DNA from: Gammaproteobacteria bacterium | GTDB lineage: Bacteria > Pseudomonadota > Gammaproteobacteria > Pseudomonadales > Azotimanducaceae | Length of the DNA stretch: 55,117 nucleotides | Assembly: GCA_027297435.1 (NCBI GenBank) | Contig: JAPUIA010000237.1 | Span: 1-55,117 of the forward strand | Direction: 5' to 3' | Shown: piece by piece, positions 15,581 to 23,768 of the stretch | Numbering within the stretch: position 1 is the first letter of the stretch | Layout of the letters: each line of letters opens with the position of its first letter | Position numbers and translations under genes: made by a program | The notes under the pieces: generated by a model | Told to the model about the DNA's origin: nothing | Database searches by the model: none | Seen by the model: the letters and a program-made list of their open reading frames with translations, nothing else

Positions 15581-15708
15581 GGTCTCAAAAATGCCGTCCT
15601 GGCATTTTTGCTCCACGTTTTCTTCGAAAACCACCCATTTTCGGTACGTAAAATGATCGCGCAGCCCTGCGCTCCTAGAAGCGGTCTCATTTTTGAGGCC
15701 GCTTCTAG
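15581..15708 (+). repeat. Multi-hairpin repeat, copy A
   Basis: About 128 bp, beginning GGTCTCAAAAATGCC and ending GCTTCTAG. Five consecutive stems can be drawn: AAAAATGCC/GGCATTTTT, GTTTTC/GAAAAC, CATTTT/AAAATG, GCGCAG/CTGCGC and CTAGAAGCGG/CCGCTTCTAG. It lies between the convergent PNPOx-like and tpm genes, and its last CTAG supplies the tpm stop codon. Confidence 0.85.
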
Positions 15709-16367
15709 TGCTCTTTCGTGATGTGGTAGATGCCTTCCATCGCCGAGGTGACTCCGGCCTCGGTGAAGTGCGGTGGCACCACGTCGGTTGTGCCGACCTC
15801 TAGCAACTCGACCTTACAGCGACTCCCATACAGCGTCTGCACCTCGGATTGCTCGACGCTAAAGGGCGGCCCCGGAACTTGTCCCTGGTCGTATTCAAAG
15901 GTGAGCAACAACATGTGTCCGCCATCGGGCATGACCCGTTGAACGTGGTCCGCATAGATAGCGCGCTGCTCGAGTGGCAGGGCGACCAGGCCGCCCCGGT
16001 CGTAGGTACCGTGCGCCACGTTCAGTTGCCGGGCGCTGATTTCCAGATAATCGCCGCAATAGATGTTGAACACGTCGCCACGGTAGCGCGGCAAATCCGG
16101 CGGGTTTTCGACGATCTCGAATTCGATTTGCGCTTCGGCAAAAAATTCTTCGACCGCCAGTTCCGATAGCTCTACCCCAAACACCCGATGGCCCGCAGAC
16201 TTGAGCCACATCATGTCGAGAGACTTTCCGCAAAGCGGAACGAACACAGAAGAGCCTGCCGGCAACGCAAATCCAGGCCAGTATTTGATGAGCCACGGGT
16301 TGAACTGGTCTTGGTGCCACCCGATCTGGCGGTTCAACCATCGCTCGAGCCAAAACTTAGCCTCCAA
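15705..16367 (-). CDS. tpm: Thiopurine S-methyltransferase
   Basis: 220 residues, SAM-dependent methyltransferase of the TPMT family. It begins MEAKFWLERWLNRQIGWHQ and has VPLCGKSLDMMWLKSAGHRVFGVELSELAVEEFF as SAM-binding motif I region, then IYCGDYLEI and YDRGGLVALP. Bacterial Tpm methylates sulfur, selenite or tellurite compounds. The start is a TTG at 16367 placed directly after the ggt stop (TAG-TTG), with GGGGA upstream inside ggt, so translation is coupled. Its TAG stop is part of the CTAG end of repeat copy A. Confidence 0.93.
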   Translation of the reverse strand: MEAKFWLERWLNRQIGWHQDQFNPWLIKYWPGFALPAGSSVFVPLCGKSLDMMWLKSAGHRVFGVELSELAVEEFFAEAQIEFEIVENPPDLPRYRGDVFNIYCGDYLEISARQLNVAHGTYDRGGLVALPLEQRAIYADHVQRVMPDGGHMLLLTFEYDQGQVPGPPFSVEQSEVQTLYGSRCKVELLEVGTTDVVPPHFTEAGVTSAMEGIYHITKEH

Positions 16368-18083
16368 CTAGCGGGTCCCCATCGAGTTGACGCCTATCGC
16401 ACCGCCCTCGTTGCGAGGATCGGCCATACCACGAAAACCCTCTTTGGTCCGCATTACCGAGTTGGCATCGCCTAAGCCGAAACGCGCTCTGACCTGGTTG
16501 ACGTGCCCTCGAGTTTGCAGCACTGCGAGCGTATCGGGAGAAAAACCCAGAGCCTCGAATATGACCCGGTCGGGTTGCCACTGGTGATGAAAACGCGGCC
16601 GCCCCACCGCGTCCGATACCGACATGCCGTGATCGATCACGTTCATGATCACCTGCATCGTTGTGGTGATGATCGTACTGCCGCCGGGAGAGCCCGTCGC
16701 CAACAAGATCTCGCCATCCTTCACCACGAGTGTTGGGGTCATCGAACTTAGCATGCGTTTGCCCGGCTGTATGGCGTTGGCTTCACGCCCGATCAAGCCA
16801 TAGGCGTTGGGGGTATTGTCCTTGGATGAGAAATCGTCCATCTCGTTGTTCAGTAAAAACCCGGTACCCTGTGCGACGATTTTGGAACCGTAGGACAGAT
16901 TCAACGTCGTCGTGTAGGCCACCGCATTGCCGTCTTGGTCGATGACCGACACGTGCGTCGTATCCGGACTTTCCGCCGGTGGTATTGCGCCTGCGCCGAT
17001 GTCCGAGGACTGGCTCGCCCGCTCGGGATCGAAATCGAGGAATCTCTGCCGCGCGTAGCTCTTGTCGATCAACATCGCGACCGGCACGGGGTAGAAGTCG
17101 GGATCGCCCATATGCTCCGCACGGTCGGCATAGGCCCGCCGTTCGGCTTCGATGACATGATGAATCGCATCGGCACTGCCGAAGCCCATGGCGCCTAAAT
17201 CGTACGCTTCCAGCATGTTCAGCATTTGCACGAGCAGCACCCCGCCGGAAGACGGCGGCGGCATGGAAACGATCTCGTGGCCGCGGTAACTGCCGACAAT
17301 GGGTTCGCGCCACACACTGTGGTACTCGGCAAGATCTGCAGCGCTGATCAGTCCGCCGCCCCTTTGCATCTCGGCGACGATGAGATTGGCAGTCTTGCCC
17401 TCGTAAAAACCCGCCCGGCCATCGCGCCGAATCCGCTCGAGCGTGGCACCAAGATCCCCTTGCCGAAAAACATCGCCCGGCTCGTAAGGCGTACCATCCT
17501 TATTGGCAAACTGCTTCGCGCTCGCCGGGTATTTGGCAAACTTCGCATGCACCGATGCCAACGACTCGGCGAGATCTCGCGACAACACGAAGCCGCGCCG
17601 CGCGATATTGATAGCCGGCTGCACCACCTCTCTACGGCTCATCGTGCCGTATTTTTCAAGTGCCGAAAGCAGCCCGTCCACGGTGCCCGGGACGCCGACC
17701 GCCAGATGCGACGCGGTAGACAATCCGCGCACGACCTCACCATCCGCGTCCTGGTACATCTCGCGAGTGGCCCCCGTCGGAGCTTTTTCACGGTGATCGT
17801 TGGCGGCAATCGTGCCGTCGGCCATGCGAATGACCATAAATCCGCCACCACCGAGGTTGCCAGCTGACGGATGGGTCACGGCGAGGGCAAAACCCACGGC
17901 AACCGCCGCATCGACCGCGTTGCCGCCACGCCGCAAGGTTGCCGAACCAACGATGGAAGCCAGCTGCGAGCGCGAGGCCACGGCGCCAAACTCTCCGTAC
18001 GCAGCATCGCGGCTGGCAGAGTGTCCCGTCTGGGCACACGACAAGACAACACAAACTGCCCAAACTCGGTACTTCATGTACAT
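16368..18083 (-). CDS. ggt: Gamma-glutamyltranspeptidase
   Basis: About 571 residues. A signal peptide (YRVWAVCVVLSCAQTGHSA) sends it to the periplasm. The proenzyme cleaves itself before the catalytic Thr in SPDTTHVSVID (about residue 375), giving large and small subunits. Other signatures are GNLGGGGFMVIR, PPPSSGGVLLVQML and LNLSYGSKIVAQGTGFLLNNEMDDFS. It hydrolyses glutathione and gamma-glutamyl peptides. I chose ATG 18083 (GAAG eight bases upstream); ATG 18077 or TTG 18089 are alternatives. Coupled to tpm downstream, and divergent from ycaQ. Confidence 0.95.
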   Translation of the reverse strand: MYMKYRVWAVCVVLSCAQTGHSASRDAAYGEFGAVASRSQLASIVGSATLRRGGNAVDAAVAVGFALAVTHPSAGNLGGGGFMVIRMADGTIAANDHREKAPTGATREMYQDADGEVVRGLSTASHLAVGVPGTVDGLLSALEKYGTMSRREVVQPAINIARRGFVLSRDLAESLASVHAKFAKYPASAKQFANKDGTPYEPGDVFRQGDLGATLERIRRDGRAGFYEGKTANLIVAEMQRGGGLISAADLAEYHSVWREPIVGSYRGHEIVSMPPPSSGGVLLVQMLNMLEAYDLGAMGFGSADAIHHVIEAERRAYADRAEHMGDPDFYPVPVAMLIDKSYARQRFLDFDPERASQSSDIGAGAIPPAESPDTTHVSVIDQDGNAVAYTTTLNLSYGSKIVAQGTGFLLNNEMDDFSSKDNTPNAYGLIGREANAIQPGKRMLSSMTPTLVVKDGEILLATGSPGGSTIITTTMQVIMNVIDHGMSVSDAVGRPRFHHQWQPDRVIFEALGFSPDTLAVLQTRGHVNQVRARFGLGDANSVMRTKEGFRGMADPRNEGGAIGVNSMGTR

Positions 18084-18123
18084 TGACAACTTCTACGACG
18101 CTTCTAGCGTGGGCGATTCTGAC

Positions 18124-19347
18124 GTGATTGAGCCTAAAGGCAAGGCCACCTTACCCATCAGCAAACTGCGCCGGGTGGCGCTGGAACAGCAAGGTTTACT
18201 GCGCCGCGCGCATTTCGGCCGCGGTAAGAACGCCACGCTGCGCGCCATCGAACATCTCGGCTATGTCCAAATCGACACGATCTCGGTCGTACAACGCGCG
18301 CACCATCACGTGCTGAGGACCCGTGTGCCAAACTACGAAACCGCGTTTCTCGATCGGTTGCAGGCCGAAGCCAAGGTGTTCGAGTACTGGTATCACGCAG
18401 CCGCGTATCTGCCGATGCGCGACTATCGGTTTGCGCTGCCGAGAATGCGTGCCATGAAACGCCATTCGACAGAAGGTGGCGCCGGCTGGGTACGCAGCCG
18501 CGATAAGCAACTCATGGACAAGATCCTCGACCGAATTCGCATCGATGGACGCTTGCGGTCGCGCGACTTCGAAGATACGGGAGGCTCGAATGCCGGTTGG
18601 TGGGATTGGAAACCGGCAAAACGCGCACTCGAACAACTGTTCATTCAGGGTGACTTGATGATTACGGGTCGCGTAGGATTCCAGAAATCCTACGACCTGC
18701 CCGAACGCGTTCTGCCGTCCGACGTCAACGTCGACGAACCGACTACCGACGAGCTTGCCCACCACGTCGTCGGCAACACGTTGCGTGCCCACGGTTTCGC
18801 CACACTAAAATCGTTCACCCACGGACGCAAAGGCTCGGCGCTCAGACAAGCCGTGAAAAAATGTCTGGAAGACGGAGCAGTCGGCGGTCGCTTCGCCCGG
18901 TTTACAACCGCGAACGGGACTCTGTGGTACGGCGATAGAAGCTCGCTAGAACCACGAGCGCCTTCGACCAGTGCGAGCGTCAGAATACTTTCGCCGTTCG
19001 ACAACGCGGTCATTCTGCGCCACCGCGCGCAAGTGCTGTTCGAATTCGATTATCAGATCGAATGCTATGTCAAAGCCGAACATCGCCGGTTTGGCTACTT
19101 CTGCCTGCCCATTTTGTATCGGGATCGTTTCGTCGGCCGCATGGACTGCAAGGCACACCGCCAAGATCGACATTTGGAAATCAGGCGACTGTTCATCGAA
19201 GCGCCGGTTGATGACGGGTTTTTGCAAGCGTTCACGGACGCTACTTGGGACTTTGCCGGCTGCAACGACTGTGTCGAGGTGTCGCTGACGAGCTGCGAAC
19301 CTGGCAAGCTCACCACCCAGATTGCAACGTCGTTGAAGGCACAGTGA
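18124..19347 (+). CDS. ycaQ: YcaQ-type winged-helix DNA glycosylase (crosslink repair)
   Basis: 407 residues from the GTG at 18124, almost the same as E. coli YcaQ (410). Family signatures are strong: QIDTISVVQRAHHHVLRTR, FEYWYHAAAYLPMRDYR, GWWDWKPAKRALEQLF, LSPFDNAVI, FGYFCLPILYRDRFVGRMD. YcaQ/AlkX unhooks interstrand crosslinks and alkylated bases by glycosylase action. The frame is open far upstream (to 17800), antisense to ggt; I reject that region because alignment with YcaQ starts at this GTG. ATG 18076 is possible but would overlap the ggt start. Confidence 0.9.
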   Translation: MIEPKGKATLPISKLRRVALEQQGLLRRAHFGRGKNATLRAIEHLGYVQIDTISVVQRAHHHVLRTRVPNYETAFLDRLQAEAKVFEYWYHAAAYLPMRDYRFALPRMRAMKRHSTEGGAGWVRSRDKQLMDKILDRIRIDGRLRSRDFEDTGGSNAGWWDWKPAKRALEQLFIQGDLMITGRVGFQKSYDLPERVLPSDVNVDEPTTDELAHHVVGNTLRAHGFATLKSFTHGRKGSALRQAVKKCLEDGAVGGRFARFTTANGTLWYGDRSSLEPRAPSTSASVRILSPFDNAVILRHRAQVLFEFDYQIECYVKAEHRRFGYFCLPILYRDRFVGRMDCKAHRQDRHLEIRRLFIEAPVDDGFLQAFTDATWDFAGCNDCVEVSLTSCEPGKLTTQIATSLKAQ

Positions 19348-19348
19348 C

Positions 19349-20218
19349 ATGACCGATTATCACCACCCCGAATATCTGATCGGCCCCGCCGATCTCGAAC
19401 CCAGCCTCGCCGATGAGAATACGCGGGTATTCGACGCGACGGTTTTCCTGGTACCCGCGGATACCGGGTATCGCGCCGAAAGTGGTCGAGCCAAGTACGC
19501 CCAAGGCCACGTGCCGGGCAGTGCGTTCATGGATCTGATCGAAACCTTCGCCGATACCAGCACGGGGCTCGGATTCAGCCTACCGAGTGCACAAAAACTG
19601 CAGGACGGCTTTCGCTCGATCGGTATCAACGACGATAGTCGAATCATCTTCTACTCGACCGGGCATATGATGTGGGCGACTCGGGCCTGGTGGTTGGCTT
19701 ACTACGCGGGCTTGAGCAACATTGCCGTGCTAAATGGCGGGTTCAAGCGCTGGAAGCGTGAGTCGCGCAGCATCGAGACGGGTGCGTCGAACTATCCAGA
19801 GGGCACCGTTACGGTGCGCGCCCATGCAGATTATTTCGTCGACAAGAGCGACGTCCAAAGCGCCATCGAAGACCCGCACACAAGCACGGTCAACGCGTTG
19901 TCACCCGAGGTGTATGCCGGCACCGGAGACATGCACTACGGGCGCCGCGGGCACATACCCGGCAGTTTGAATCTGTTCTACGATGAACTGATGCAGGAGG
20001 GGGGCTTCTGTTCGGCCGACAACTTGCGCACAACCCTCAACCGACAGGGTTTATTGGACGCCGACCGGGTCATCGCGTATTGCGGCGGCGGTATTTCCGC
20101 GACTATCGATGCGTTTGCATGCCTGCTGGTCGGCAAGGAAGACGTCGCGGTGTACGACGGATCGATGTCGGAGTGGGTGCGTGAGGGCTTACCGTTGACA
20201 GAGGGCAACAACCCTTAG
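19349..20218 (+). CDS. Two-domain sulfurtransferase (rhodanese/SseA-like)
   Basis: 289 residues with two rhodanese domains. The inactive N-terminal half includes ARPGRAKYAQGHVPGSAFMDL-like sequence (about 45-60). The active C-terminal half has GHIPGSLNLFYDEL and the loop VIAYCGGGISA, whose Cys (about residue 245) forms the persulfide. These enzymes move sulfur from thiosulfate or 3-mercaptopyruvate to cyanide or thiols; CGGGIS does not settle which donor. The ATG lies one base after the ycaQ stop, so they form an operon. Confidence 0.88.
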   Translation: MTDYHHPEYLIGPADLEPSLADENTRVFDATVFLVPADTGYRAESGRAKYAQGHVPGSAFMDLIETFADTSTGLGFSLPSAQKLQDGFRSIGINDDSRIIFYSTGHMMWATRAWWLAYYAGLSNIAVLNGGFKRWKRESRSIETGASNYPEGTVTVRAHADYFVDKSDVQSAIEDPHTSTVNALSPEVYAGTGDMHYGRRGHIPGSLNLFYDELMQEGGFCSADNLRTTLNRQGLLDADRVIAYCGGGISATIDAFACLLVGKEDVAVYDGSMSEWVREGLPLTEGNNP

Positions 20219-20240
20219 CGGCCGGGCCGTAGGTTAGCGG
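20217..20240. terminator. GC-rich hairpin between convergent genes, motif 1
   Basis: AGCGGCCGGGCCG (20217-20229), then TAGGTTAGCGG. The sulfurtransferase TAG and the cyclase stop (TAA on minus) both fall in it. A near-identical block occurs at 39743-39768. It is probably a short REP-like transcript end; no T-run follows. Confidence 0.45.
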
Positions 20241-21181
20241 ATTGCGATGGGGTTGATGATCATCTGCACCGCGCCGCGCACTTTTGCCTGCCCCAACACA
20301 AACAGGAACTCGAACGCTTCATCCCGCACCAAGGGGCCGGTGTTCATGGTTTCGAGCACGTAGATGCCGTTCTCTTTCAACAGCGTGACATGGCCCCGAA
20401 AGGGACGGTCCGGGTGTTCCGAAGGCACGACATCCAAACCCCAGGTATCCGAACCGACCGCCACTACGTTCTTGCTTGCGAGGTACTCGGCCACTGCCTC
20501 GGCCTGTCCCGGCGCACTCGCTGCCCAAGCATCGGGGTCACTGATCAACTTGGCATCGGTCCAGCCCGTGTGTATCAATACGACGTCGCCCTCTCGAACC
20601 GGTGTACCTTGTTTGGCCTCCACCGCCTTGATGTCCTCGACAGTGTAGGCCTGGCCGGCGGCAAGGTATTCGACGCCGTAGTGGCCGGCCATATCCAGCA
20701 CGATGCCTCTCGCCACGAGCGGCGGAACGTTTTCGATACCGAGCTTGGTGAGCCCATCGATCGCTGCGAAATCGCTCGCATGGTTGCAGTTGTAGTAAAC
20801 GCCATCGATACCGAGGTGTCCGAGCCCGTCGATCTGCGGACCGATGCCAAACCAACCGTTGAAGATGTCATCGTTGTAGGTCATCGCCCCGAACGGACGC
20901 GCACCTTCTTGTTGTCCCGGCTGTACGATCGTCAACGACAAACCACGAGGCGGAAACGCCGGCGTGTTCGCGTCGATCGTGATACCCAAGCTATAGGTCT
21001 TGCCGGTTTTAATGAGCGACGCGGCCTGTAGCACCGATTGCGGTGTCAACAGGTTGGCGTTGCCGATCTCGTCGTCACCTCCCCAACGCGACGGCTGACA
21101 CGAATCTGCCGCACCGGCCGGCATGGCCAAGCTAAGGGTCAGCGCGCCGAGGCCAACCGCCACCGATTTCATCGCTTGCAT
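20234..21181 (-). CDS. Secreted cyclase-family (kynurenine formamidase-like) hydrolase
   Basis: 315 residues from ATG 21181, which has a strong AGGAGGGA upstream; the longer frame to 21214 is less likely. A signal peptide (VGLGALTLSLAMPAGAA) predicts a periplasmic or secreted protein. The cyclase domain (PF04199 type) shows the metal-binding region DGLGHLGIDGVYYNC, in place of the usual HxGTHxD, and a later VLIHTGW...SDTWGLD segment. Members hydrolyse amides or cyclic compounds using a metal. The altered metal motif means the activity is uncertain. It is convergent with the sulfurtransferase. Confidence 0.85.
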   Translation of the reverse strand: MQAMKSVAVGLGALTLSLAMPAGAADSCQPSRWGGDDEIGNANLLTPQSVLQAASLIKTGKTYSLGITIDANTPAFPPRGLSLTIVQPGQQEGARPFGAMTYNDDIFNGWFGIGPQIDGLGHLGIDGVYYNCNHASDFAAIDGLTKLGIENVPPLVARGIVLDMAGHYGVEYLAAGQAYTVEDIKAVEAKQGTPVREGDVVLIHTGWTDAKLISDPDAWAASAPGQAEAVAEYLASKNVVAVGSDTWGLDVVPSEHPDRPFRGHVTLLKENGIYVLETMNTGPLVRDEAFEFLFVLGQAKVRGAVQMIINPIAIR

Positions 21182-21320
21182 CTTTCTCTCCCTCCTCAAG
21201 GAACCAGACTGCAATGTTTAACCCATATTGAGATTGAATTCACGCCCAGTTCGACCTCCTCATGCATCGCCACGACGGATTCAGCCGCCCAATACACGGA
21301 GCGGGCTCAAGTCTACGACC

Positions 21321-21449
21321 GATCTCAAAAATGCCGTCCTGGCATCTTTTCGAGACGGTTTGCTGCGCAAACCTCGCATTTTCCTTACGTATCATGATCG
21401 CGCATCCATGCGCTTCCTAGAAGCGGTCTCTTTATGAGAGCGCTTCTAG
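21321..21449 (+). repeat. Multi-hairpin repeat, copy B
   Basis: 129 bp aligned end to end with copies A and C: GATCTCAAAAATGCCGTCC at the left and CGCTTCTAG at the right. Stem 2 is GGTTTGC/GCAAACC and stem 4 GCGCAT/ATGCGC. The terminal CTAG gives the stop codon of the histidine phosphatase gene (21446). Confidence 0.88.
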
Positions 21450-22162
21450 AGGTTTGGACTAACGCGGCGTTCCTCGCCGTGTTGGCTCTTCAACCAATAG
21501 ACATCGTCGTCCCGATAGGCAATCAAGGCGTCCAGGAACTCGACCCTGGGACCGTCCACCGGCTCACCGAGCAGCCGGTCGCGTACCAGGTGCACGGTCA
21601 TGTCGTGGGAAACACAGATATCCAACTGTGGCGTGCCGATCGGCGAACTGAGTTTCTCGGTCATTACGCGCAACACCAGCGTCGCGGCCAATTGCGACGG
21701 CATCATCGCATCTAGAGGCACGTCACCGGCAAACCACTGCTGCAGATAGTTGACCATCCCGCCAGCTTCAGTCATGCCCTTCCACATCTTCATCTGGTCG
21801 AGCACGTAGAACACACCCAAGGCCTCTAGGGGCCGATGCCGGGTCACGTCGCCGCCCGCTTCTCGATGACTCGTCAAGATCAGCTCTGCGGTTTCCAAGC
21901 AGCGCGCGGCGGGACTAGCATAGGCTCGAAGCGTGAGATCCTTAGGCAGCGCTTTGCCGAAGCGCAGACAACGTTCGCGGCCTTCTTCGGTCAACGGGTT
22001 CGCGAGGTCGTGCACCGCAGGATCGAACTCGCGAGCCGAATGACGCATCAGAACCACCGCGTGGTGCACACCGTTGGCAAACACGCTTTCGATCAAGCCA
22101 ACCGTGGCGTCCCCGTAATCGTTCACATGCGTTCCCGTCGTGAATCGCAGTTTTTCTTGCAT
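21446..22162 (-). CDS. Histidine phosphatase-family protein (phosphoglycerate mutase-like)
   Basis: 238 residues from the ATG at 22162, which has GGTGG upstream; the frame runs on upstream only because it crosses repeat copy C. The motif AVVLMRHSAREFD is the family RHG-type start (RHS here), with a second histidine region in DICVSHDMTVHLVRD near the C-terminus and TEEGRERCLRFG between. Such enzymes dephosphorylate sugars, nucleotides or proteins through a phosphohistidine. The gene lies exactly between repeat copies B and C. Confidence 0.85.
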   Translation of the reverse strand: MQEKLRFTTGTHVNDYGDATVGLIESVFANGVHHAVVLMRHSAREFDPAVHDLANPLTEEGRERCLRFGKALPKDLTLRAYASPAARCLETAELILTSHREAGGDVTRHRPLEALGVFYVLDQMKMWKGMTEAGGMVNYLQQWFAGDVPLDAMMPSQLAATLVLRVMTEKLSSPIGTPQLDICVSHDMTVHLVRDRLLGEPVDGPRVEFLDALIAYRDDDVYWLKSQHGEERRVSPNL

Positions 22163-22169
22163 TACCACC

Positions 22170-22298
22170 GATCTCAAAAATGCCGTCCCGGCATTTTTTT
22201 CGAGACGGTTTGCTATGCAAACCTCGCATTTTCCTTTGGAAAATGGTCGCGCATCCATGCGCTCCCTAGAAGTAGTCTCTTTTTGAGACCCCTTCTAG
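22170..22298 (+). repeat. Multi-hairpin repeat, copy C
   Basis: 129 bp, same orientation as A and B. Stem 1 (AAAAATGCCG-TCC-CGGCATTTTT) is perfect and followed by T residues; stem 3 is CATTTTCC/GGAAAATG. It lies seven bases upstream of the phosphatase ATG. The end is followed by two tandem TAGTATCTTT units (22296-22315). Confidence 0.88.
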
Positions 22299-22371
22299 TA
22301 TCTTTTAGTATCTTTTAATATCGAAAGCATTCCAACGAACACAAGTACTCATTGATCGAAAAGGGGGAATC

Positions 22372-23286
22372 ATGGGACGTCTGGACGATAAAGTCGCTGT
22401 CATCACGGGCTCCGGGCGCGGCATCGGACGCGAAATCGCTCTGATGATGGCGCAAGAAGGCGCCAAGATCGTGGTCAACGACCTCGGAGGCAACACCGAT
22501 GGCACCGGTACCGGAAAAATTGCCGATGACGTGGTTGCCGAAATCCAAGCGGCGGGCGGCGAAGCCGCGTCCAACACCGATTCCGTAGCCGAGGTCGCGG
22601 GCGGCGAAGCCTTGTTACAGACCGCGCTCGACGCTTTCGGTGGTATGGACATTCTGGTCAACAACGCCGGAATCCTACGCGATAAGTCCATCTTCAACAT
22701 GGAAGAGTCGGACTGGGACACGGTGATCGCCGTGCACCTCAAAGGCCACTACTGTTGCTCACGGCCTTTCGCCAAGTATGTTCGCGAGCACAACCGCACC
22801 GGCTGCCGCATCATCAACTTCTCGAGCGTCTCCGGCCTCTACGGCAATTTCGGACAGGCGAATTACGGCGCGGCAAAGGCCGGTATCGCCGGTTTTTCGC
22901 GGGTCTTGGCTTTGGAACTTGCGAAGTACGGGTGCACCGTCAACACCATCTCACCGGGGGCGTTGACGCGCATGACCATCCCCTTACGAGAAAATCGTGG
23001 CGAAGAGGTCGACGACTCCGACATCGAGGAAGGCGGACCCCAACATGTCGCGCCAATCTGTGTGTGGCTGGCTGGTGAAGAGGCAGCCGGCATTACGTCG
23101 GAAATCTTCCACACCGGCCGCGGCGGCGTGGCTATCATGCAGCAACCTCGAGTCATCAAGCAATTCAGGAAGGCCGCTGGCATGTGGACGCTCGACGAAC
23201 TCGACAACATCGTTCCGCAGCTCATCGACGCGAAGAAGGCCAACATGGAATCAGCCGAGATTTCGGGTAAGTCGATCGAGGTATGA
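22372..23286 (+). CDS. Short-chain dehydrogenase/reductase (3-hydroxyacyl-CoA dehydrogenase-like)
   Basis: 304 residues, classical SDR. The cofactor motif TGSGRGIG (about 12-19), NNAG (LVNNAG), the catalytic Ser in NFSSVSGLYG, and YGAAK (Tyr-x-x-x-Lys) are intact. The DLGGNTDGTG insert resembles the dehydrogenase domain of peroxisomal multifunctional enzymes (HSD17B4) acting on acyl-CoA or steroid substrates. The ATG follows AAGGGGGA. The gene starts after repeat copy C and leads an apparent operon with the LptA-like and YjbR genes. Confidence 0.9.
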   Translation: MGRLDDKVAVITGSGRGIGREIALMMAQEGAKIVVNDLGGNTDGTGTGKIADDVVAEIQAAGGEAASNTDSVAEVAGGEALLQTALDAFGGMDILVNNAGILRDKSIFNMEESDWDTVIAVHLKGHYCCSRPFAKYVREHNRTGCRIINFSSVSGLYGNFGQANYGAAKAGIAGFSRVLALELAKYGCTVNTISPGALTRMTIPLRENRGEEVDDSDIEEGGPQHVAPICVWLAGEEAAGITSEIFHTGRGGVAIMQQPRVIKQFRKAAGMWTLDELDNIVPQLIDAKKANMESAEISGKSIEV

Positions 23287-23299
23287 CGCCGAGACGATC

Positions 23300-23752
23300 G
23301 TGTTAACCGCCCTGTTTGTGGTGTTGGTCGCTGCGGCTAACTCCGTGCAGCCGATCAACATCGAAGCCCGTCAGTTTGAAATGCTGCTGGCCGAGCGCAA
23401 GGCGGTTTACACAGGCGACGTGTACGTGACGCAGGGCAACTACACGATCAACGCCGACGAGTTAGTGGTTTTCTTCGACGAGGACAACCAAATTACCGTC
23501 ATGGAAGCCACGGGTTCTCCCGCAACGCTGACCGATCGAGTCAGACAACCGCCCTTGCTGATAACCGGCGACTCACTCGACTACTTCTTCGAGGAGTCGA
23601 CCGTGCGCGCTAGTGGTAATAGCATCCTCAAACAGGGCGAAGGCTCCGTGGAAGCGGACACTATCGTGTACGACCTAGACGCGGAAACCGCCCGCGCGTT
23701 CGGGGGTGAAGGCAGACGGGTTCGGTTGACGCTAGCCCCTGCGTCGCGCTAG
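23300..23752 (+). CDS. LptA/OstA-like periplasmic protein
   Basis: 150 residues from GTG 23300. A short hydrophobic leader (LTALFVVLVAAANS) is followed by an OstA-type beta-jellyroll: INIEARQFEMLLAERKAVYTGDVYVTQGNYTINADELVVFF, then a second half ending AFGGEGRRVRLTLAP. LptA bridges lipopolysaccharide across the periplasm, but the true lptA normally lies with lptC, lptB and rpoN, not after an SDR gene, so this may be a paralogue. The longer frame beginning at 22997 overlaps the SDR and is rejected. Confidence 0.75.
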   Translation: MLTALFVVLVAAANSVQPINIEARQFEMLLAERKAVYTGDVYVTQGNYTINADELVVFFDEDNQITVMEATGSPATLTDRVRQPPLLITGDSLDYFFEESTVRASGNSILKQGEGSVEADTIVYDLDAETARAFGGEGRRVRLTLAPASR

Positions 23753-23768
23753 CCGAACTGCCTTCTTC

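Noticed and set aside
22997-23299. Extension of the LptA-like frame into the SDR gene
   Set aside because: The SDR frame there is strongly conserved, and the LptA-like leader begins at GTG 23300.
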